NCBI GenBank assembly: GCA_022539475.1
Contig: VCMS01000104.1
Location: forward strand, 1-64,000
Reading direction: 5' to 3'
DNA from: Gracilaria domingensis
Lineage: Eukaryota > Rhodophyta > Florideophyceae > Gracilariales > Gracilariaceae
Length of the DNA: 64,000 bases
In this document: positions 10,703 to 20,635 of the stretch, in pieces
How positions within the stretch are numbered: position 1 is the first letter of the stretch
Layout: every line of letters begins with the position of its first letter
The notes under the pieces: generated by a model
Database searches by the model: none
Told to the model about the DNA's origin: nothing
The model's input: only the letters and a program-made list of their open reading frames with translations
Translations under genes and position numbers: made by a program

Positions 10703-11578
10703 TCACATCTTAGCATTATGCAGCACTTCCAAGAGCGCATTCATGATCCCCGGAGTAGTACATACCATACTATCACCATCCACGTCGAACTCATCTCCGT
10801 CAACGGTACTCATGATCGCCCCAGCCTCCTTCGCAATGACGCTTGCCGCTGCGTAGTCCCAGACATGCCAACGATCCCGTTTCTGATCTTCAACTCCGCA
10901 GTACACACCGTCGGCCATGCCCATTGCAACATAACATATATCCAAAGCACCGCTCCCCAACTGTCGAATACCACGAACACCCGCAATGAGCAAGCGTTCA
11001 TTAGGGGCCAGCATGCTTTTCGCCCCTTCATCCCGGACATATCCCCATTCCGAAAGAATAAGAGCATCCTTCAGATTAATAGTCTTGGAACAGTTCAGTT
11101 TTTTCCCATTCATGAAAGCCCCGTTTCCGCGCACAGCGTGAAACATCTCTCGAGTGTGAGGGTTGTACACTACCCCTAGCTCGACGATTTTGTCTCTGGC
11201 GTGGGCAATGCAAACAGCAAAGTGAGGAACACCATGAACAAAATTGGTTGTACCATCAATAGCATCAACAATCCAAGTAGGCTTTTCGTCAAGTGGTGCA
11301 TGAGACTCCTTCGTTTCCTCCCCAATCAACCGGTGGTGCGGGTATGCATTGCTTAGCGCCGAGAATATATGTTCCTGGGAAGCATGATCTGCAGTTGTTA
11401 CAAGATCACTCTCACCCGATTTGGTGAACAATGAAAACGAATTCTGTTCACCACTGCTACCAAATCGAAGGGAAAATATGATGTCACCTGCCTCCCGTGC
11501 TAATCGCAAGGCGAGTAGATGACGAGTATGTGCGTCGTCTGATAGAGAATTGCCATTTTCAACGCTCGGTTGCGCCAT
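10703..11578 (-). CDS. inositol monophosphatase family enzyme
   Basis: 291 residues from ATG 11578 (MAQPSVENG); an in-frame ATG at 11638 would add 20 residues and could supply a short targeting peptide. Metal-site motifs of the lithium-sensitive phosphatase family are all visible: LIGEET (first Glu), IVDAIDGTTNFVHG (the D-x-I-D-G-T-T signature) and HVWDYAAASVIAKEAGA (the C-terminal W-D-x-A-A/G motif). The length fits inositol-1-monophosphatase (about 270-290). The expected reaction is Mg-dependent hydrolysis of myo-inositol monophosphates to inositol; histidinol-phosphate or galactose-1-phosphate activity is possible in this family. No introns. The family call is firm, the exact substrate is not. 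Confidence 0.92.
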   Translation of the reverse strand: MAQPSVENGNSLSDDAHTRHLLALRLAREAGDIIFSLRFGSSGEQNSFSLFTKSGESDLVTTADHASQEHIFSALSNAYPHHRLIGEETKESHAPLDEKPTWIVDAIDGTTNFVHGVPHFAVCIAHARDKIVELGVVYNPHTREMFHAVRGNGAFMNGKKLNCSKTINLKDALILSEWGYVRDEGAKSMLAPNERLLIAGVRGIRQLGSGALDICYVAMGMADGVYCGVEDQKRDRWHVWDYAAASVIAKEAGAIMSTVDGDEFDVDGDSMVCTTPGIMNALLEVLHNAKM

Positions 11579-12083
11579 GTGGATGAAAGAAGCACTGCAG
11601 CCGAAATTGGCAGAGCAGCTCAGTGCCGGACAGTGCACGAATTTAGAAAGAACGAGAACAAGACTATGGATAAGGGTCGAGAAAGATTACGAGATAAGCG
11701 GCACAATCGAGACCACAAAGATTCTTGCAACGTTTGTTGACTAGGTATAGAGCATAATACTGTACCCTTGCACACCACACATCACGTCACTGCCGGTCAC
11801 TTCCAAAATGGAAGCGTTCCACTACCAAGACGTTTGAAATGCACATGCACATCATTTGGAAGGTAGCAAAAGATGTCCATGGCATCGAGAAACAGAGCAT
11901 CTAATCGCAAAATATAGAGTGGAGATGTTTATGGGGGAAAGGAGACGACAAGAAAAGTTGATCTGTACACAAGGGGTAATTATTCGTATCTATGCAAGAC
12001 GACGAAAAAAGACACAGCACAATCCCATAGTTTAAAGACAATAAAGCGCAACAAAGTTGAGCTGTATTCACGGCGTCTGAAGA
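11579..12083. other. intergenic spacer
   Basis: Between the start of the phosphatase gene and the stop of the next minus-strand gene. No coding sequence is seen; it must hold the phosphatase promoter and the 3' end of the neighbour. Confidence 0.5.
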
Positions 12084-12827
12084 TTATTCGTTCTTGTCAA
12101 AAGAGTTTAGATTCCACATTCGTTTGAGCATTTCAGCCTGTTCCGGGTTGGCCATGGACGGAGGCACAACATCTGCATTGTCTGGATCATTTTGAGATTC
12201 TTGGGGTTGCTCAGATTGTGAGGCAGAAGGGGAAGCGGGAGCATCATTATCTGGCTTGTCCAGCACAGCACTCCCTGTTCCTCGGTCTTGCGTGTTTACC
12301 AAATCCAGCTCTTGCTTGCCATATTTTTCAGAAGCGTCCTGATCATCATTTGGTTGTTTTTCGTCAGTCTGCAAGCCAGACACTCGTTCTCTAAATGCCT
12401 TCATGAACTCGTCGTCGTCGTCGTCAGACGTTTCATCGCCTTCGACAGCCTCCATCTCGGTACGCTTAATACGCAATGCCCTGAGGTTCTCCTCTTCTTG
12501 CAAGCGTTTGGAATCCTCCACGACCTTCTTGCGATACGCATCGTCGTCCTGACGAGAGCGCACAATTGCGCGCATTACAAGCCCGCCTAGCGTGACAGCC
12601 GCTAGAGTAAGGGCGGCTGTCTCAACGTCAGAGGTATTCGTGGTGGAAGTAGAAGCGCGAGCAGGCGCAACCGCAAGCGCAGCAGCTGGAGCGGCAAACT
12701 GCAAACCGTGCTGAGCACGTTGCCGCGACAGAGGTAAAGGAGTGAACAGCATGGAGGCCGACAGAGTAGTTACAGCAAGCACGCGGCGCCAGACCGGGGG
12801 CGAGTGTTGGGGATGGTTAGAATTCAT
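12084..12827 (-). CDS. acidic single-pass membrane protein, function unknown
   Basis: 247 residues from ATG 12827 (MNSNHPQHSP). The frame remains open upstream, and an in-frame ATG at 12992 would add 55 Arg/Ser/Ala/Pro-rich residues that look like an organelle transit peptide; I cannot decide between the two. A hydrophobic stretch near residues 16-35 (VLAVTTLSASMLF) could be a signal sequence. A second one (AALTLAAVTLGGLVMRAIV) is a likely membrane helix. A charged coiled-coil-like segment (YRKKVVEDSKRLQEEE) follows, then a very acidic, Gln/Asn-rich disordered tail with a DDDDDE run. I do not recognise a family. The gene is divergent from the SUMO protease gene; the roughly 1.1-kb GC-rich gap is probably a shared promoter. 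Confidence 0.6.
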   Translation of the reverse strand: MNSNHPQHSPPVWRRVLAVTTLSASMLFTPLPLSRQRAQHGLQFAAPAAALAVAPARASTSTTNTSDVETAALTLAAVTLGGLVMRAIVRSRQDDDAYRKKVVEDSKRLQEEENLRALRIKRTEMEAVEGDETSDDDDDEFMKAFRERVSGLQTDEKQPNDDQDASEKYGKQELDLVNTQDRGTGSAVLDKPDNDAPASPSASQSEQPQESQNDPDNADVVPPSMANPEQAEMLKRMWNLNSFDKNE

Positions 12828-12992
12828 GTAGGGAAAGAGGGAGCTTCGACTGGGTGCATGGCGCACAGGTCTGCGAGGTTGGACGGGCGACGCATGGAGG
12901 CGCACGACGGGGTGGGCGGCCGAGAGCGGCAAAGCCGAGACGAAGGCGGACGGAAAACGGCTCCGTTGGCGTTGCGCGGCGGGGCGAGTCAT

Positions 12993-13930
12993 CTCGGGCG
13001 GTGCGGCGGCGGGGGAGGCGCGGAGCGGCGGGGGAGGCGCGGAGCGGCGGGAGGTTGGCGGTGGCGAGCGTCCGCGATTCGAACCGCGTTGTGAGCGTCG
13101 TGGCAGTAGTGCGGTGAGCGAGCTCGCCCGATGGTGGCGCCACCGCCGACGCGTGTACGGCGTGGCAGGTCTGGAACATTCGCTGGTGCGCCGCGCACGT
13201 GCGCGATTAGGGTTCGGGCGCGTAATTGGCGCGTGACCGCGCGCAACTACTCGGCGCGGCGCGCAATGAAAATTGAACAACGAGAGCGATGCAAGCGTGA
13301 TCCTTCCTGGATGATGATCCGAGCTGTGAAGGAGGCGAGGCTCCAGAGCCGCCCTTGGTACCGGCGGCACCTTCGCTCCCTCCTCGAGAGAAAGGAGGAA
13401 GGGAGCAAAAGCTCTGCGATTGCCTGCGATTGACTGTCCGCATTGGCGCGGCAGCCAGCAGGAGCGGGAGTAGAGACAGAAGCATGTCCAAGTGGCAGCA
13501 CCAGTAAACAATCAGGCCGGCGTCGAGGAAGCAGCGAGACAAGCGCTGCAGGCGCCGAAGGTATCGACGGGCGGCAGAAGCGCGGCGACGGCGACGCATC
13601 GCCGATCCACGCCGAGGCGCGGTTCACCGACGGTGTCGGTGTGTGTGTCATTGCGAGAACAACAAGCGTCGCGCCAAAATGCAATCGCCGCGCAAATTAC
13701 GAAAAAACAGCTTCGCGCCGCGCGCTCACGCGAGTGCAACGCGCGCGCCGCGCGCTGCGTTCAAACCGATGTCGTCTGGAAACGGTCCGGCGCAGACGAC
13801 GCGTCCCCACGACAAGACGCGCTCTACCCCGCGTCCATCCGCGCTGCCTTCGCCGTCGTCGCTCCACGCGCTGCTCACAGCTTCGGTCTCGCTCGCCGCG
13901 CGCTCTCCCTCCCCTTCCCTTCCCCCCCCA
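12993..13930. other. GC-rich divergent intergenic region
   Basis: Lies between divergent genes. Many frames are open on both strands because the composition is GC-rich with few stops; none reads like a conserved protein. It includes a short near-tandem duplication around 13005-13050 (gcggcgggggaggcgcggagc, in part). It probably holds promoters and 5' UTRs. Confidence 0.5.
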
Positions 13931-16027
13931 ATGGACTTGCTCGCCTCCTTCTCTACCGCTGTCTCCTCCGTCGCCACTAACATCCACCAAAGGTGGCTCG
14001 CCGCCAAGGACTCCGTCAAGGACACCGCCGTCGCCGCCAAGGACACCGTAATCGCCGGCTTCGTCGAGGTGCTAGAGCATGTTTCCCCGAAAAAGCGTCG
14101 TCGCTCATCTTCCGCATCCACCTCCCCATCAGTTTCGGTACCCTTCGAGAACGACGTCTCCGCCCATCCACCACCGCCGCTCCTGCATCAGCCGCAAGCA
14201 AAGCGTCCACGACTCGCAGATCCCGTATCCGACTCGCAGCATTTTCCAAGTCCCTTTCTCCCACCCCGCGTCCCCTTGCCCTCCGAAACACCCCCGCGCT
14301 CGCGAACGCCCGAATCCCGCTCTGACCCGCGCATCGAAGCCGCTGTCACACACGGCCTGGCCTCCACACCACGCCCGCGCTACCCCTCCACTCCAGCCAG
14401 ATATCGCTCGCATCTCCCTGCTCTGGACGTGCGGCAGCAATTCTTTCGTAGAAGCTATGCTGCTCTCGGGCCGAGAAGATATGCCTCAGAGCCTTCCTCG
14501 CCTACAACAACAAAACGCACTGCCAAGACCATCCCTCCAACCTCCGTGAGAAAGTCTGTATTCAAGAGACGCTTTCGCAATCCGCAACGGCTCTTCGTAT
14601 CTCCCAAAGTGTTGGCGAGGAATACTCGCCTCTATTCTTTACAGAGCCATGCGTCACCGCGACCTTACCGATCGCCGAAGAGCTCTCCTGAGCTCCCCTC
14701 AAGGTCCCAAGCCCGCACGCCCGAAGTTTTCATTGAAAACGACCGTCTCTCAAAGTCCTTGCCGAAGGCTGAAGCTCCCGAGAGTATACCTTCGCCATCT
14801 ACGCGAGCCGAGCAGCTTTCGAAGCTTCCTCCGGCCATAGCTAGCTTGCTACGATCGGACAGTCGCCTAAGCGACAAACTATGGAAGGAGCACAAGCAGA
14901 GGATACATCGTCTGTCTCTATCAGACCAAAACATGCGATATCTTGAAATAGAGCACTTTGTTAAATGTCAAGAGCTTGACACAATCAGGCGCGGACAGGA
15001 ACAGGCTCGTCGTATGGCCAGTCTGCGCCCGGAGCTCAGACAGCCTGCACAAAAAGCGCCGCAGAAGCCTCAACCGGAAGAGCCGCCACGGCGTGCATCC
15101 CACTTCTACGAAAGTCAGTATTGGCTTCCGCCAGATGAAGATTGGTATGAGGAAACGAATGATGTAAGAGAGCGGGATTCGTCTATCACGGTTACGGATC
15201 CCAACTCTGCATTCGCGCCGCTTACTAAGTCAGCAGTAGCCCGGTTGCGTGCAACGCTGGCAGATGCCTCTAACCAAAACAGCGAGCTTTCCCGAGTAGA
15301 CGGATGCGTGATTCGAGGCGAAGACCTTCGAACTTTGAGGCCCAATAACTGGCTCAACGATGAGATTGTCAATGCATACATGACCCTTATAGCAGAACGC
15401 GCGATGTTGGCGAGGAAATCAAAATCTGATGAAAACGCGAAACCCAACGGCCATCCCAACAGCTTTGCGAACGGCAATGGTTTGCGCCATTCATACGAAT
15501 CCAAGATCGCGTTGCATTCCCGCCAACACGTTCCAAAGGTGAAGGTTATTTCCTCATTCTTTTATTCTACATTGTTCAAGTTCAACCCGCGAACAAGGAC
15601 GACGGAGTACAATTATTCGCGAGTGAAGCGGTGGACTCGCCGATTTGATGTGTTCGAGTACGATCTTATGTTGATTCCGATTAACCAACAGAATCTGCAC
15701 TGGACGCTGGGAGTAGTCAATTTTAAGGACAAAGTCGTCGCACATTTGGACTCCATGGGTAAGGGTGGATCTCCAGAGGTTCGAGAGAATCTATTTCGCT
15801 GGGTCCGTGATGAGGCCGCAACAAAGGGGCACGAATTTAACTCTGAAGAATGGTCTGCAGATGATGTTATCGTGCCGCAGCAGACAAACTCTGATGATTG
15901 CGGAGTGTTTCTATGCAAATATGCGGACTTTTTGACTAGAGGGTGGTCTGATTTTACTTTTTCTCAAGACCATATGAACTACTTCCGAGCACGCATGGCA
16001 CACGAACTTCTCATGAAAAAAGCATAG
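13931..16027 (+). CDS. Ulp1/SENP-type SUMO protease (C48)
   Basis: 698 residues from ATG 13931 (MDLLASFST). The frame is open further upstream, with ATGs at 13643 and 13678, but that part is low-complexity Arg/Ser/Pro. The N-terminal two thirds are disordered and basic (SPKKRRRSSS, a likely nuclear signal). The C-terminal catalytic domain starts with the family hallmark LRPNNWLNDEIVNAYM. It carries the full triad: His590 in LHWTLGVV, Asp607 in HLDSMG and Cys657 in DDCGVFLCKY, with Gln651 for the oxyanion hole in PQQTNSDD. All catalytic residues are intact, so activity is expected: maturation of SUMO precursors and removal of SUMO from conjugates, probably at the nucleus or nuclear envelope. 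No introns. Confidence 0.92.
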   Translation: MDLLASFSTAVSSVATNIHQRWLAAKDSVKDTAVAAKDTVIAGFVEVLEHVSPKKRRRSSSASTSPSVSVPFENDVSAHPPPPLLHQPQAKRPRLADPVSDSQHFPSPFLPPRVPLPSETPPRSRTPESRSDPRIEAAVTHGLASTPRPRYPSTPARYRSHLPALDVRQQFFRRSYAALGPRRYASEPSSPTTTKRTAKTIPPTSVRKSVFKRRFRNPQRLFVSPKVLARNTRLYSLQSHASPRPYRSPKSSPELPSRSQARTPEVFIENDRLSKSLPKAEAPESIPSPSTRAEQLSKLPPAIASLLRSDSRLSDKLWKEHKQRIHRLSLSDQNMRYLEIEHFVKCQELDTIRRGQEQARRMASLRPELRQPAQKAPQKPQPEEPPRRASHFYESQYWLPPDEDWYEETNDVRERDSSITVTDPNSAFAPLTKSAVARLRATLADASNQNSELSRVDGCVIRGEDLRTLRPNNWLNDEIVNAYMTLIAERAMLARKSKSDENAKPNGHPNSFANGNGLRHSYESKIALHSRQHVPKVKVISSFFYSTLFKFNPRTRTTEYNYSRVKRWTRRFDVFEYDLMLIPINQQNLHWTLGVVNFKDKVVAHLDSMGKGGSPEVRENLFRWVRDEAATKGHEFNSEEWSADDVIVPQQTNSDDCGVFLCKYADFLTRGWSDFTFSQDHMNYFRARMAHELLMKKA

Positions 16028-17773
16028 CAGCCATGCTTTGATTTTGATGTATGTGCTCATTCAAATTTATTCTTCCGCTGCTTGAACCTCGCGTTTCAGC
16101 ACCTGATGACATGTCATTGTTTATGGTCGAGCATCCAACTACATGGAGAGAGAGACTGTGTTTCCATCGGGAATCTAGCGCACCAATGAGATCTAAAGCA
16201 CGCTCATAGCGACACATATGGCCTCTTTCAGAACTTCCGAAACCTTCAACTGGCAAAACACGAACATTAAAAGCTTCTTGGGCTGAAACGCTTGAGCATT
16301 TGATACTTCCAACTGCGGATGAAATCACTGAAATGACTTTTGAACGTATCGCATGGGGGATGAAGAATGCTATCTTGCACGACCTAGCACTGTGGTTACC
16401 ATGCAAGAATAACGGTCTCCTCGATCAGAGCTCTCATCCTTGTGTGGAGATAACATCACCCGAATTATCCGGTTATCAGTTGTAACTGCCTGTAACATGG
16501 TAACTAAAGAGCAGAAACTTAACAACTCTGTGAATAATGCTCTCGTGGACAGTCTATTCTTGTTCTTCATAATCAGCAGCACAGACCGGAAAGCAGATGA
16601 TACGTCTCCACAAGAACGAATGAGTATTGCGTAACCGAACTTACTGCAAACACCCCCGACTAATTGATCTCATTCTAAAACGTTCTCAAATGACGGCCAT
16701 TTGGACATGTACAGAGTACAAAAAAGCTTGCTTAGCTTTGCCCCATATTGACAACTCTCCTGTGTCACGATTCTGAGTGAGAAGGTCTCCTCGAAGTAGA
16801 ACTGCATGAGTGAGTACTTAGTCTTTGAACCGAAAGCTCTTTGTAGATACCGAGGGCTCGATTCCATTTCAGGTTGTGCAGAAAGGAAGACTCCAATTCC
16901 GAACGATGGTATTCTACAAGCGAACATGTGAGTATTTTCGTCTTGAGAGACAGCAAAAGCGTGACGCGACTGGGGTCTTTCAAGCTCACTTAGCTGATCG
17001 TATTGTGCGGCTTTGATCCGAAGGGTTTTGTCCACTACATACCGGAGGTTTCGGCTGCAAAGCAGTTAAAACAAAGCCGCACATGGAAATATACTCGAGT
17101 GACGAGGTCCAAAGACCTGAGACCTGAGCGAACGCCGTTAAGATCCAGTATAACGCCAAAACTCTCATTCAATGCCCGTTAGTCCGCGCAGCGAAAATGA
17201 AAAGCAGCTGTAACAAAGATAACTGGTTGTCACATCGACGACTGTCGCGAAGACGCTGGTAAGAGCGTTAACCTCTTGCGAGCAAATCCCGGCGCGTGAG
17301 TAATTGACGTATTCTGGAACGCGTTTCGTACCCAGTGAGGAGAAGAAGAGGAGGACAAGGGGAGTCCCGGAAACTACGGGGTGGCGTGGAGGCGGTAATA
17401 ACGGGCAATAACGGGCAATAACCTGGTCGCATTTAGGTCATGCTGGTTACCGTGTCGAGCGCGAGGTGCTTGCTCGCGCTGTAGCCTTGACGCGAGACGC
17501 CCCCAAAATTGGAGGCCAATGTAGATTTTCTGTCAGACGAAGCACTTTACAGTGCTTGATCCTAGCACTCCTCGGCCGGCGCTACAATGCTTCCCACCAT
17601 GGGAATCCCATGAATGCTTTCAAGAAGGTCGACGCTTCTCCACACAACTTGCAGACCGACGACCCTCCGTCTTCCACACTTACCGAGTCAGACCCATGGC
17701 CAGAAGCTTTCTCTCAGCTCTCAACTCTTCGACGTAAAACTAGACCCTGATATCATACGCCTGCTGAGTCACT
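16028..17773. other. spacer, nothing firmly recognised
   Basis: A 131-codon minus-strand frame (16011-16406) and a 121-codon one (16670-17035) have protein-like stretches but no recognisable domain. A short direct repeat of gggcaataac occurs at about 17402-17421. The last few hundred bases should hold the PWP2 promoter. Confidence 0.45.
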
Positions 17774-20533
17774 ATGGGGATTGCTCAGCCAAAGCTTCGT
17801 CACGTGCTCCCGACCAACCCCCAACAAGTTCAGCTCACGTTTACCTCCTCTAATACATTACTTCACACAGCAAATGGTCGAATCCAACACACAGATCCAC
17901 ACCACGGTAGAACTCGCACTCTTGCATTTGAAGCTACGCGTTCTATCGCTTCGATAAGCCATACAAACAATCTAATTCTTACCACCGATAACGCTTCTCG
18001 CGCAGCGCTTCACCTCCTGCCGTCTGGGAGAGTGATTGCACGTATATCTCTCGGCTTCCGAGTCCGCACGTCTGTCATATCACCGTGCGGGAAATTTGCT
18101 GTTTTTGCTGGTGACCATGTTGAGGTTTGGCAACTTCCTTCTAGTCGTGTTCCATCCTTTGGTTCGTGGAGGCGCAAGGCGCAGTATGCAATCAACTCCT
18201 CTGCTGTTGAATGGAGCCACGATTCACGTCGGCTGGCCGTTGCCTCTGATAGCGATGTGACGGTATTCACAATCTCCGAGCGACAACCAGGCGTCCACGT
18301 TAAACCACTCGTCATATATGGTCACCGAGAGCCCGTTAGGGTTATACGCTTCGTAGGTCGAAATGGAATGGTAACAGTGTCACGGGATGGTGCCATGTTT
18401 TGCTGGCGCTTGCGATATAACGACGAACGCCCTGACTATAAACCAGTTAAGTATGCGTATGCGAATGATGTACGGAATCCAAAGAGGCACTTATTCGCAG
18501 TGCCGTTATCGGCAAAACTAGGAAGTCGGCATTTTGTCAAGCGAGCAATGGCGCGAACCGTGACAAGTGCATCTGTTCGAGAGGGAAAACTAGTTGTTGG
18601 CATGTGCAACGGCGTATTTGCCATTTTCGAACTACCCGAACACATGACGGATGAGTCACAGGAATTTGATGATGGTCTCTTTGCACTTGGGAATAAGAAG
18701 CGTAAGAAAAGTGAACTAGACGCAAGCGTGGATGAGGGACCAGAGGAAAGTGAAGAACAGCTGAAAGAGGGTGAGAAACGTATCCCATTCACAGAACTTA
18801 AGCTCCTTCATACGCTTTCGGTTTCCAGTGGATCTATCAATCGCGTCGTTTTCAATTCAAGGGGAGACTGGGTTGCATTGGCATCCTCAACTGGTCAGAT
18901 TCTTATTTGGGACTGGCAGGCAGAAACTCATATTCTCAAGCAACAGGCGCATGTTCTCATGGCCACATCAGTCGCGTTCAGCCCTGACGGTCGCGCAGTT
19001 GCCACAGGTTCGAAAGACGGAAGAGTCAAACTGTGGGGCGTGGCAACTGGATTCTGTGCAGCAACTTTCTCTGATCATTCGGCCTCTGTTACCTCACTCA
19101 CTTTTGCTGCTAACGACGTAATTATCTCAGCTTCTCTAGATGGCACTGTTCGCGCGTTTGACATTCGAAGATATCGAAACTTCCGAGTCATGGTCGGTCC
19201 TCCACCAAGAAGGCAGTTTGGATGTGTCGCAGCAGATGCGGCTGGTGAGCTTATTGCAGCTGGTTGCGTGGACACTTTTGAAATCCTGGTATGGTCGTTG
19301 CGTACTGGCCAAGTCCTTGAAATTCTTAATGGTCACAGAGGTCCAGTTAGCGGAATTTCGTTCCGTCCAGGGCGAGGCACACTCGCAAGTTCGTCATGGG
19401 ATCGCAACGTGCGGTTGTGGGATATGTACGAACGGAAGGGGACATGTGAAGTCTTGGAGCATAGCAAAGAAGTAATGGATGTTACCTTCCGCCCTGATGG
19501 TAAAGAGCTTGCAGTATGTACCACTTCGGGGGAAATCGTGTTGTGGGATCCAGAGAGGGCCTCTATCACCGGCACCATCGATGGGGCCCGAGATTCCGCT
19601 CCCGGTCGGCTTCGTGGTTCGAGAACGGCGGCACCTCGGAAAGGGCGATTTCAAACGCTAAGCTACTCGGCAGACGGTAGATTCTTGTTCGCAGGAGCTG
19701 CGTCGAAAAACGTCTGTGTCTATCATGTTGCGGAGGGAAACAGACCAACGCTCGTCAACAAGATTGCTGCTACAAATAATCAAGACTTTGATGGTCTACT
19801 AGATAAGCTGAATTCAAAGAATCTCACCGTCAGTGGCCACGTGATGAATACTGTGGAAGACGATAATGAGCAGGGCGAGGATTATGAAGAGGCGCGGATT
19901 GCTGATGGAAGGTCGCTCCCTGGTGCAGTGTCTGAACAAAAACTTCGTCGAAAGAAACTTTTGAAGGCGGAGGTGAACTGCGTCAGGACTTGTGCGACAG
20001 GTCGTTTATGGGCTGCCGTGACACCTGAAGGGGTATTGGTTTACGGGGAAGATGAAGGTGAAGAAGCTGACGAGCTCTTGTTTGACCCTACCAACTTGGA
20101 GGTAGACATAACCCCTGATGCAGCAAAAAAGGCAGCTGACGAGGGTGATTTCGTGACAGCTCTCTCACTGGCTTTGAGATTGAATGAGAGAGCCATTTTG
20201 AACTATGTCGTTGAAAGAGTGCCGGTGGAATTGATTGGCGAGGTTTCCAGGGCAGTGTCAGTTTTGTACTTTAACCGACTGGTTCTCTTGTTCGCATGGC
20301 GTTTGGATAATACTCCACATCTGGAATTCAACCTGCGTTGGGCGAAGGAGTTGATTCTTGCGCATGGAGGCAGTGTGCACCGCAGCGTTCCGGACCCGTC
20401 AACTGTTAATTCGTCATTGCGTTCGTTAAATCGGGCATGTCGTGCTCATTCCCGAAGACTGGTGCCGCTGTCCAACAAAAACGAACACATGCTAGAGTAT
20501 CTTCTCACGCTTAGTCGGCAGGCAACTTCATGA
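17774..20533 (+). CDS. PWP2: PWP2/UTP1, WD40 subunit of the small-subunit processome
   Basis: 919 residues, matching PWP2 length (about 900-920). Two WD40 propellers in tandem are visible, with blades such as VAFSPDGRAVATGSKDGRVKLW and LASSSWDRNVRLWD. An acidic loop (KKRKKSELD region) interrupts the first half, as in yeast and human PWP2. The C-terminal Utp12 helical domain follows (GDFVTALSLALRL, then helices to HMLEYLL). In known systems PWP2 belongs to the UTP-B complex, which binds nascent pre-rRNA with U3 snoRNA for 18S maturation in the nucleolus. No introns. It converges on FEN1 with about 100 bp between stop codons, so the 3' UTRs may overlap. The N terminus aligns poorly to other PWP2s, so the start is less certain than the rest. 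Confidence 0.93.
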   Translation: MGIAQPKLRHVLPTNPQQVQLTFTSSNTLLHTANGRIQHTDPHHGRTRTLAFEATRSIASISHTNNLILTTDNASRAALHLLPSGRVIARISLGFRVRTSVISPCGKFAVFAGDHVEVWQLPSSRVPSFGSWRRKAQYAINSSAVEWSHDSRRLAVASDSDVTVFTISERQPGVHVKPLVIYGHREPVRVIRFVGRNGMVTVSRDGAMFCWRLRYNDERPDYKPVKYAYANDVRNPKRHLFAVPLSAKLGSRHFVKRAMARTVTSASVREGKLVVGMCNGVFAIFELPEHMTDESQEFDDGLFALGNKKRKKSELDASVDEGPEESEEQLKEGEKRIPFTELKLLHTLSVSSGSINRVVFNSRGDWVALASSTGQILIWDWQAETHILKQQAHVLMATSVAFSPDGRAVATGSKDGRVKLWGVATGFCAATFSDHSASVTSLTFAANDVIISASLDGTVRAFDIRRYRNFRVMVGPPPRRQFGCVAADAAGELIAAGCVDTFEILVWSLRTGQVLEILNGHRGPVSGISFRPGRGTLASSSWDRNVRLWDMYERKGTCEVLEHSKEVMDVTFRPDGKELAVCTTSGEIVLWDPERASITGTIDGARDSAPGRLRGSRTAAPRKGRFQTLSYSADGRFLFAGAASKNVCVYHVAEGNRPTLVNKIAATNNQDFDGLLDKLNSKNLTVSGHVMNTVEDDNEQGEDYEEARIADGRSLPGAVSEQKLRRKKLLKAEVNCVRTCATGRLWAAVTPEGVLVYGEDEGEEADELLFDPTNLEVDITPDAAKKAADEGDFVTALSLALRLNERAILNYVVERVPVELIGEVSRAVSVLYFNRLVLLFAWRLDNTPHLEFNLRWAKELILAHGGSVHRSVPDPSTVNSSLRSLNRACRAHSRRLVPLSNKNEHMLEYLLTLSRQATS

Positions 20534-20635
20534 GTCGCTGATGAACACTCTTGCAAAACAGACAAATTGTTGACAACACTCGGCAGAAAGTGTACTGCAA
20601 GTAAAGGCGATCCGAATTCTATGTGTATACTTAAC

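Noticed and set aside
13060-13100. A ggttcgaatc box on the minus strand that looks like a tRNA T-loop.
   Set aside because: The flanking bases do not form a five-pair T-stem, and I see no A box or acceptor stem at the right distance.
12993-13930. Several long frames on both strands in the gap between the acidic membrane protein and the SUMO protease.
   Set aside because: They overlap one another and consist of Arg/Ala/Pro/Ser monotony; GC-rich sequence has few stops. No frame shows a domain or composition bias of real coding.
16011-16406. Minus-strand frame of 131 codons after the SUMO protease stop.
   Set aside because: It has some protein-like stretches but no family, overlaps the 3' end of the protease gene in antisense and shows no splice partners I can support.
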